DNA of 64,000 nucleotides from Marthasterias glacialis (lineage: Eukaryota > Echinodermata > Asteroidea > Forcipulatida > Asteriidae): contig OU452222.1 in the NCBI GenBank assembly GCA_911728455.2, positions 3,415,592 through 3,479,591 on the forward strand, written 5' to 3'. The translations under genes were made by a program, and so were the position numbers. How positions within the stretch are numbered: the stretch's first letter is position 1; every line of letters begins with the position of its first letter. The notes under the pieces are model-generated. The model searched no databases, was not told the origin of the DNA, and saw only the letters and a program-made list of their open reading frames with translations. This document shows, one piece after another, positions 58,245 through 64,000 of this stretch.

Positions 58245-59873
58245 TTACCACACTTGTGGAAGTACTGGTAGAGGCGTCATGGTTGTCTCTGCCAGGGGGG
58301 CTACCCTGAAAAAACGCTTCATCTGAAAACGGGACAAAGCATCAGCCCTATCATTATGCGAGCCTGGCACATGTATAGCCTTAAATAACAGGTTATAAGT
58401 CAAACAGTCAAGCACAAATATCCGCAACAGATGCATAATATGGGGGCAGTGAGATGATTGCTTGTTAACTATGTGTACCACAGCAGAGTTATCCGTAAAA
58501 AATCGCACTTTTCGGTTTCTTAAGAGATGACCCCAAGTCTTGACAGCAACTACCAGTGGATAAAATTCTAAAATTGCAATAGAGGGTGGATTGCTAATAA
58601 CATCTGATGGCCATCTGCCCTGTACCCATTTGCCTTGAAAGTAGGCTCCAAAGCCAATGCTTGCTGCTGCATCAGTAAACAACTCCAAAGAGTTGTTTGA
58701 CGCCCACTCTTGGTCCATAAATATAGACACTCCATTAAAATGAGACAAAAATTCTAACCACATGAGCAAATCAAGTCGTGCCCCTTTTGTGATACGCACT
58801 TTATGGTTGGGCCGTGTAAGCCCACGAGTAAGGGCAATCAGACGGCCGAGAAAGGCTCTGCCCGGAGCAATTGCTTTACATAAGAAATTTAATGAGCCCA
58901 CCAAAGACTGAACCTCTACTAGTGACATTTTATTTTTACACAATGCCTGATAAATCTGGACACAGCTTTTCTGAACTTTAACTGCTGGTACCTTTACTTG
59001 TCTACATAGAGTGTCAATTTCTAAGCCTAGAAAAGTTATAACTTGTGTTGGCCCCTCTGTTTTCTCATGTGCCAATGGCACACCAAGTTCCTCACATAAG
59101 GCTGAAAAGGTATCAAGTAGAGCTGAACATGAGGACTTTGTAGGGCCAATAAATAAGAAATCATCCAAATAATGAGTAACCAGTGAAGACTGTGCCATGA
59201 ACTTAACCCTAAATTCCAAGAATGTACTAAATTTTTCAAACAAAGCACATGACATTGAGCAGCCCATAGGTAAACACTTGTCAAAATAAAATTTTTCTTC
59301 AAACTTAAAGCCCAACAGTTCGTAGTCCGTGGGTGATACTGGTAGTAGCCGAAATGCCGATTTTATGTCTGATTTTGCTAACCAAGCACCCTGCCCTGCG
59401 CCTACTGCTAAATTGACTGCTTTATCAAAAGAGGCATAATGCACTTTACATTTGTTTTTGTCAATATGATCATTAACTGAGTTACCATGTGGAAAAGACA
59501 AGTGATGAATTAACCTATAAGAACCAGGCACCTGCTTGGGCACTAAACCAATGGGTGAACATTGCAATTTAGAAAAAGGACGTTTTACAAAAGGACCTGC
59601 AATCCGACCCAATTCTTTTTCTTTAGCTAATTTGTCCGTAACTACATTTGGCATATGAGTTGCCGAGGCTAGGCAACCTGAATCCCGGCAAACACGAGGA
59701 CCTTCATAGCCAAGTGAAAAACCCTTCGTAAATCCCCTTCTTAAAATAACAGCATCTTTTTGATTGGGATAATTGAGTAACCATTTTACTAGCAATCTAG
59801 TATTAACGGGTGTTGGAAGCACGAAAATTGTGCTGACCATTTGGGGCTGAACTACCAGGTTGTGACACAGCAT
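58245..59873 (-). CDS. Reverse transcriptase and RNase H
   Basis: 542 residues. The RT domain (about 75-350) has Asp169 in KSDIKSAFRLLPV and YLDD at 235-238 (HYLDDFLF) with a PMGCSMSCALFEKF block before it. RNase H follows with Asp401 (ELFTDAAAS), Glu436 (ILEFYPL), Asp461 (FFTDNSAVV) and Asp511 (NDRADALSR). All catalytic acids are present. The ATG at 59873 directly follows an in-frame TGA (TGAATG) and lies inside the end of the Gag ORF, a 71-nt overlap in the +1 phase. Translation may therefore depend on re-initiation or frameshifting. Near the 3' end, codons 520-522 contain the heptamer T TTT TTC. Confidence 0.93.
   Translation of the reverse strand: MLCHNLVVQPQMVSTIFVLPTPVNTRLLVKWLLNYPNQKDAVILRRGFTKGFSLGYEGPRVCRDSGCLASATHMPNVVTDKLAKEKELGRIAGPFVKRPFSKLQCSPIGLVPKQVPGSYRLIHHLSFPHGNSVNDHIDKNKCKVHYASFDKAVNLAVGAGQGAWLAKSDIKSAFRLLPVSPTDYELLGFKFEEKFYFDKCLPMGCSMSCALFEKFSTFLEFRVKFMAQSSLVTHYLDDFLFIGPTKSSCSALLDTFSALCEELGVPLAHEKTEGPTQVITFLGLEIDTLCRQVKVPAVKVQKSCVQIYQALCKNKMSLVEVQSLVGSLNFLCKAIAPGRAFLGRLIALTRGLTRPNHKVRITKGARLDLLMWLEFLSHFNGVSIFMDQEWASNNSLELFTDAAASIGFGAYFQGKWVQGRWPSDVISNPPSIAILEFYPLVVAVKTWGHLLRNRKVRFFTDNSAVVHIVNKQSSHCPHIMHLLRIFVLDCLTYNLLFKAIHVPGSHNDRADALSRFQMKRFFRVAPLAETTMTPLPVLPQVW
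58308..58314 (-). promoter_or_regulatory. Candidate -1 ribosomal frameshift heptamer
   Basis: T TTT TTC on the minus strand, in the X XXY YYZ phase of the RT/RNase H frame (CGT TTT TTC). A -1 slip enters the tyrosine recombinase frame, which is open from here to its TAG. GC-rich sequence (AGGGTAGCCCCCCTGGCAGA) follows within a few bases and could form a stimulatory structure. Function is inferred from phase and context. Confidence 0.5.
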
Positions 59874-61026
59874 TCAATGCCAAGGAGGATTTATCCAAAG
59901 CCCTGGACCCATCATTTTTGCCAAATTTCCGCATAGGCTTATAGTTTGCACTACCTGCCTTATTTCCATTTCGACATAGCATAGCCCCATGACCAAACGC
60001 AAAACACTTGCTGCATTTATGCATAAATCTACATGCCTTGAAATGGCAACCTCGAGGCCCATTGAAGCCAAAACAGAAGCCCACCTTTTGGCTTTTAAAC
60101 CCTTGATTGGCTGAACCGCTAGCTTGAACTACAGATATCACGGGTGCAGCTGCAACCGTGACCCATAATTCGGTATCAATGGCCCCCCAACTACGTGAAG
60201 GATTTACCTCCTGCATTAAACGAAACTGCTCATCGTAATGGCGCCAGCCCAGTCCTGGGAACTGAACTGCTGCCAAACGCACCGTTTCTGCATACTTAAG
60301 CAATTCTGGAAAACGTGTGGGGTGTTTAACAGAATAAATGGCCATGTAAGTGTGAAAGGCAGATGACCACTTATCAATGGAATCAATTTTCTTATGTTGT
60401 CCAGCTGTAGGACGCACTACCATTCTTGAACCCTCTAGCGCAAATGAAAATTCAGAAGACGACTCTGCCCTAGCCAAAATTGCAGATGAACTGTCTTGCA
60501 GCAGCAAAGCAAGATCAACAAATGTCCCATTCCAAATTTTTTCCTTTAGGGATAATGGAACATTTAGACCCAAGGGAGTAAACTCACCCACTCTTGGGAT
60601 TGGTTGTGGCTGATTTAGTCGAGAAGGGAATGATAAGCAAGACTGAACATCAGTATTACTATTTACCAAGTTGACAGCCTCACTGGCCGACCCCAAATTA
60701 CTGTTAACAGCTTCAACATTACAATTTTGAAAATCACTACTAGTACTAGTAGTAGAAGTAGTACTACTACTAGTACTAGTACTAGCATGACTAGTACTAA
60801 CATTAGCTCTAATACTACTGGGTCTAGTTGCTACATTACCCAAAGCACCCGTAGCAGTACTAGTAGTAGCCATAGGCCTACTACCAATACCAGCAGCCAT
60901 CCCTTGTCCTTGATCCGGATGTATGCCTACATGTAGCCTCTGATTTTTAGCTGCAGGTTGCTCCGTCATCCCTCCAGCATCCAACAGACGAGCAGGCCGC
61001 TTTGCCTGCCTTTTGGGTCGAGGCAT
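59803..61026 (-). CDS. Gag-like protein with zinc motifs
   Basis: 407 residues from the first ATG (61026, MPRPKRQAKRPARLLDAGG); an extension by three codons would use a non-ATG start. The N terminus is basic, followed by a Ser/Thr-rich low-complexity stretch (about 76-97, encoded by CTAGTA-type repeats). A globular region (about 160-290) has IWNGTFVDLALLL and a Trp/Tyr-rich block. Near 318-351 lie a CCCH-type motif (C-x8-C-x4-C-x3-H) and a zinc knuckle (C-x2-C-x4-H-x4-C), expected to bind nucleic acid. The position before RT and the zinc motifs support a structural or nucleocapsid role. The end overlaps the RT ORF by 71 nt. Confidence 0.85.
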   Translation of the reverse strand: MPRPKRQAKRPARLLDAGGMTEQPAAKNQRLHVGIHPDQGQGMAAGIGSRPMATTSTATGALGNVATRPSSIRANVSTSHASTSTSSSTTSTTSTSSDFQNCNVEAVNSNLGSASEAVNLVNSNTDVQSCLSFPSRLNQPQPIPRVGEFTPLGLNVPLSLKEKIWNGTFVDLALLLQDSSSAILARAESSSEFSFALEGSRMVVRPTAGQHKKIDSIDKWSSAFHTYMAIYSVKHPTRFPELLKYAETVRLAAVQFPGLGWRHYDEQFRLMQEVNPSRSWGAIDTELWVTVAAAPVISVVQASGSANQGFKSQKVGFCFGFNGPRGCHFKACRFMHKCSKCFAFGHGAMLCRNGNKAGSANYKPMRKFGKNDGSRALDKSSLALNAVSQPGSSAPNGQHNFRASNTR

Positions 61027-61378
61027 TGCTAACAATTAATGTAGTTGGCCAACACTCAACAGTTACATGTTCGTCGCAAATGAAAATGTTGCTATGCACA
61101 ATACCAAACTGTTACTAGTGTTAGTCCGATGATGGATAATGATACAAGCCAACTAAATGGGCTCGGTGATATGTTGCAACATTGACACCGCTCACTGCAA
61201 GTTTAAGTTCCAAATGTTAGAAACCACAAGTCTAAGCTAGTCTAGATCAGCCACAGGTTAAGCAGAAAGTTTAAACATCACACAGATCACAGAGTTATTA
61301 TTTATATTCACACAGATAGCTCCCAATAAAAGCTCCTGATGTGTTGACTGATTAAATCATCATGCAGCTCACATACTA
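61027..61378 (-). other. Ngaro-like 5' leader between A1 and Gag
   Basis: About 350 bp without a long ORF, presumably untranslated leader of the element. Confidence 0.6.
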
Positions 61379-61983
61379 TGATTAAACACCATTGAGGTCA
61401 CATACAGATGTGATCTCCTTGAATAGCTGTGACAAAGTGAAACAAATTTCTTACCAAGAACAGAAATGACATAGGATAAGATGCTGATTGGCTGCAAGTT
61501 GAAACCTTCCTCCCATTGGTTATTAAAAGAGCCAATCAGGACAAACTGCCACTAACCCCTGATTGGTCAAAAAACCAGGATCTGATTGGTTGAACGGAGT
61601 GGAGCTTGGATCCTTGTTTGTCACGAAAATGTCAATGGGATTTTATGTGTTAAATGTTTTGCATAAGAATTGTGTACAGCATCAATGTAGGTCAACCCCT
61701 CCCACTGCCATGAACTGCTTATGCAAATGATTTACTGATCCACTCTATGACTGGTCAACAGTTTACTAAACTTGGCTATTATCCAATAAACAGGATCCTC
61801 AGTTTGTCACAAGTACATGTAGGTGATGGAAATTACCATGGTTCGGTTTCTGCACTGTGTGCAACTGTTAACCTAAATGTACATGTATTGCACAGAACAC
61901 ATGTACAAGGTAAGAAGAACAATTAAACATGTACTAAAGCTAAGAATAAGGCATTTGATCACTGAATGATAAAATGTGTTATT
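61379..61983 (-). repeat. Ngaro-like split repeat A1 (5' terminus)
   Basis: 605 bp, same as A2. In the sense of the element it begins AATAACACATTTTATC and should contain the promoter; no core promoter motif is claimed. Confidence 0.92.
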
Positions 61984-62860
61984 ATGTATTTTATTTTGTA
62001 CATCACTAACAAGAATTTGAAATGTCATTGTTAACAGACTTAACCCAGCTAAATGTGTACATTACTCTTTTCAGTTTATGCACCACATCTAAATGTATTC
62101 AGAAATTCATGTGATAAAATTAAATTATTTGTAAGATTAATTAATGTTATTAAAACGAATGAAACTGAGAAGGTTACACAAAAGCGTAAATTGAACCATG
62201 ACTTTCCAATTTGTAAAAATCTGGAGCGATGTCGGTGAAAGGAAATATCGTGTTTTGACATTTATAAACGTGCGCTGCAGAGATTGAACGCTAACTTGCA
62301 TGTTATAAACGATCGGTGCATCTATTCAGCCGTGCAGAAAAGCAGCCTCGTTTCAGTTACGTTTCAATATTTGATATTTGATGTGAAAATAAAGAAAAGA
62401 TGATTTGATTAATTGCTGTAAATATAATTAAATCAGTGTGTTTAAAGATCAGTATGGTCCAACAGTTTACTTGGTGATAAATATAATATTGAAGTAAACT
62501 TATATATTATAAGACCACTTTTATTGTATATTGTAAGAAAAATTTATGATGTTTTGTTATTCAACATTGTATAGGAGGGTGTTTTCCTTTATCAAGGATG
62601 AATAAAATTAACTGAAGATAGATAGTGGTAGCACCCTCTAGCACACTCAAAGGAAAACTTTAAAAGTATACAATCTACATCACTCTACTTAGGCCTACCT
62701 GTAGAGCCACATCCTACATTTGTATATTTCCCTTACCGGCAGGTATTTACCACTTGAGAGTTTAACAATACATGTAATAGTCCCTCTATGTCCTACCCCC
62801 CATGCCATGCGACATGCGTGCCACGTTTGGCGTTTTTCGGCTAAACACGTTTCGTAAATG
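61984..62860 (+). repeat. Dispersed long repeat, copy B (right part) and tail
   Basis: It resumes copy B after the Ngaro-like insertion: GTTAACAGACTTAA, ATTCAGAAATTCATG, GATGTCGGTGAAAGG and GGTGCATCTATTC-like stretches match 2187-2500. The tail near 62590-62640 matches 4500-4565. No gene is seen. The ORFs at 62053-62261 lie on both strands of the same DNA. Confidence 0.7.
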
Positions 62861-63196
62861 GCTCCGTATTTATTCGTGATTTTTACCTTTTTGCTCATGT
62901 GCAGATTGGTGAGTGTAGAGTTGTTTCGTGTGGTTTTCCTCTTGAATTACAGTTTTTTAGATAACGAGGAGGTTGGGGAGAAATGGTTCTGTCGCTACCG
63001 GGGAGAATACTTCTCCCCCGGGACAGCCAATTTCTCAGGGGACTCAAATGGTGGCTTACCACCGCTGTGTCTGCATTCCCCTGCCTGGCTCAGCCACAGT
63101 CAGATGTTGGTGCTGACGGTTCCACTGACAGAGTACGGGATATTTACGTTCTCTGTCTCCAGTAAGAAGACACGAAACCACCCAACAAAAAGGTAG
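62858..63196 (+). other. Segment homologous to the 12-26 kb array
   Basis: GGTTGGGGAGAA, CTCCCCCGGGACAG, GGGGACT, CAGCCACAGTC, GCTGACGGTTC and GAGTACGGGA occur here in the same order as on the minus strand of array units (for example 24500 down to 24360, or 14590 down to 14390). A 112-codon frame starts with a hydrophobic segment (MAPYLFVIFTFLLMCRLVSV), but two frames align partly with the array copies, so a coding call is not safe. Confidence 0.45.
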
Positions 63197-64000
63197 CGAC
63201 CCCGGCAAGGTTTAACAGAAAAGATTTCTGTGCCTTTGCTGTACCAGAAGGGGAAACAGGGTAAGCGTTCCAGTGACAGAGTAGCGGACATCCTTCCTCC
63301 ACTATCTCCAGTCACTACACACGGAACAACCCAACAAAGAGGTAGCAACCCCAGCAAGGTTAAACAGAAAAAATTCTGTGCTGGGGCTGTACCAAAAAAG
63401 AATTAAACGGGATAAGCATTCCAGTGACAGAGTAGGGGACACTCTTCGTCCAATATCTCCAGTCATCAGCACACACGGAACCACCCAACAAAAAGCCCAG
63501 CAAGGTTAAACAGAAAATATTCTGTGCTATAGGGCTGTACCAAAGAAGGGGAAACAGGGTGAGTGTTCCAGTGACAGAGTAGGGGACATCCTTTCTCCGC
63601 TATCTCCAGTCACTATACGCGGAACAACCCAACAAAAAGGTAGCAACCTCAGCAAGATTAAACAGAAAAAAAAACTTCTGTGCTGGGGCTGTACCAAAGA
63701 AAGTTAAACAGGGTAAGCGTTCCAGTGACAGAGTAGGGGACATCCTTCCTCCGCTATCTCCAGTCACTACACACGGAACAACCCAACAAAAAGGTAGCAA
63801 CCCCGGAAGGGTTAAACAGAAAAAACTTCTGTGCCTTTGCTGCACCAGAAGGGAAAACAGGGTAGGCGTTCCAGTGACAGAGTAGGGGACATCCTTCCTC
63901 CGCTATCTCCAGTCACTACACACGGAACAACCCAACAAAAAGGTAGCAATCCCGGCAGGGTTAAACAAAAAACTGTGCCTTTGCTGCACCAAAAGGGAAA
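63122..64000 (+). repeat. About 150-bp tandem repeat, continues past window
   Basis: Landmarks CCAGTGACAGAGTAGGGGAC (first copy CCACTGACAGAGTACGGGAT) lie at about 63122, 63270, 63421, 63568, 63722 and 63871, so six units of 147-154 bp. Each also has CTATCTCCAGTCACTACACA, GGAACAACCCAACAAAAAGG and a GTTAAACAGAAAA stretch. The first unit grows out of the array-related segment, so the repeat probably expanded from its end. Open frames on the minus strand (LPLCWVVPCVVTGDSGGRMS wording) are repeat translations. Confidence 0.88.

Larger units (their letters stand above)
54584..61983 (-). mobile_element. Ngaro-like tyrosine-recombinase retrotransposon, complete
   Basis: Read on the minus strand the order is A1 (61983-61379), coding region, B1 (56686-55952), A2 (55956-55352), B2 (55318-54584). 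This is the split direct repeat layout of Ngaro/PAT-type elements. A1 and A2 are both 605 bp and B1 and B2 both 735 bp; I saw no mismatch or indel between copies. Both ends carry AATAA, present once at the B1/A2 junction (CTAAGAATAACACA), as a circular intermediate joined end to end predicts. There is no target duplication, consistent with recombinase-mediated integration. A 33-bp GA-rich (plus strand) spacer separates A2 from B2. Intact ORFs and matching repeats suggest a recent insertion. Confidence 0.93.

Noticed and set aside
58236..58251. GTG at 58251 as start of the recombinase
   Set aside because: An animal element would not normally start at GTG; the first ATG is at 58236, and a frameshift fusion from the RT frame is an alternative that needs no start codon.
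57921..60071. Additional small ORFs inside the Ngaro-like coding region
   Set aside because: Shadows of the Gag, RT and recombinase frames.

Overview
The window looks like nuclear DNA of a marine invertebrate, probably a deuterostome (echinoderm, hemichordate or cephalochordate grade). This rests on four things. The DNA is AT-rich and gene-poor with intron-like signals. There is a vertebrate-type (CCCTAA)n telomere tract. DIRS-like, RTE-like and Ngaro-like retrotransposons are abundant, with many MITEs and minisatellites. One Ngaro-like element carries an SGNH hydrolase domain, a combination known from animal members of that group. No bacterial features are present. I could not run searches, so the taxon is an inference and no conserved host protein was identified.

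Layout. 1-4.6 kb: copy A of a long dispersed repeat headed by a 20-bp minisatellite, interrupted by about 1.3 kb of GATAAT/GGGTAA simple sequence. 4.7-11.3 kb: AT-rich DNA with two tRNA-like segments, an 85-bp tandem repeat, a small hAT-type MITE with its target duplication, and an interstitial telomere tract abutting a fragment of the dispersed repeat. 11.3-26.4 kb: a degenerate tandem array of 1.1-1.4-kb units. It carries a repeated minus-strand exon-like segment (8 copies), two defective DIRS-like fragments and two solo LTRs. 26.4-27.3 kb: a 16-bp minisatellite. 27.3-33.5 kb: non-coding DNA with MITEs. 33.5-40.3 kb: candidate exons, a decayed DIRS-like element and a decayed, rearranged RTE-like element.

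40.7-51 kb: the most unusual stretch. It is a tandem array of roughly 600-bp intron-exon cassettes. Seven have intact AG acceptors and GT donors, and their exons contain 1, 1, 5, 10, 3, 11 and 1 copies of a 46-bp unit. Each unit holds a 9-bp perfect stem (GACATCTAC/GTAGATGTC) around a 10-nt loop. Because 46 is not a multiple of 3, copy number changes the reading frame. The last long intron holds a piggyBac-type MITE, a 253-bp tRNA-like tandem insert with target duplication, and copy C of the dispersed repeat.

51.9-62.7 kb: copy B of the dispersed repeat, split by a complete, apparently young Ngaro-like tyrosine-recombinase retrotransposon (54584-61983, minus strand). Its split direct repeats look identical between copies. 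Its four coding domains are intact: Gag, RT/RNase H, tyrosine recombinase and SGNH hydrolase. RT/RNase H overlaps the recombinase frame at a T TTT TTC heptamer in exactly the phase for -1 frameshifting. The hydrolase follows the recombinase in the same frame after a single TAG. 62.9-64 kb: a segment related to the 12-26 kb array, followed by a roughly 150-bp tandem repeat that runs off the window.
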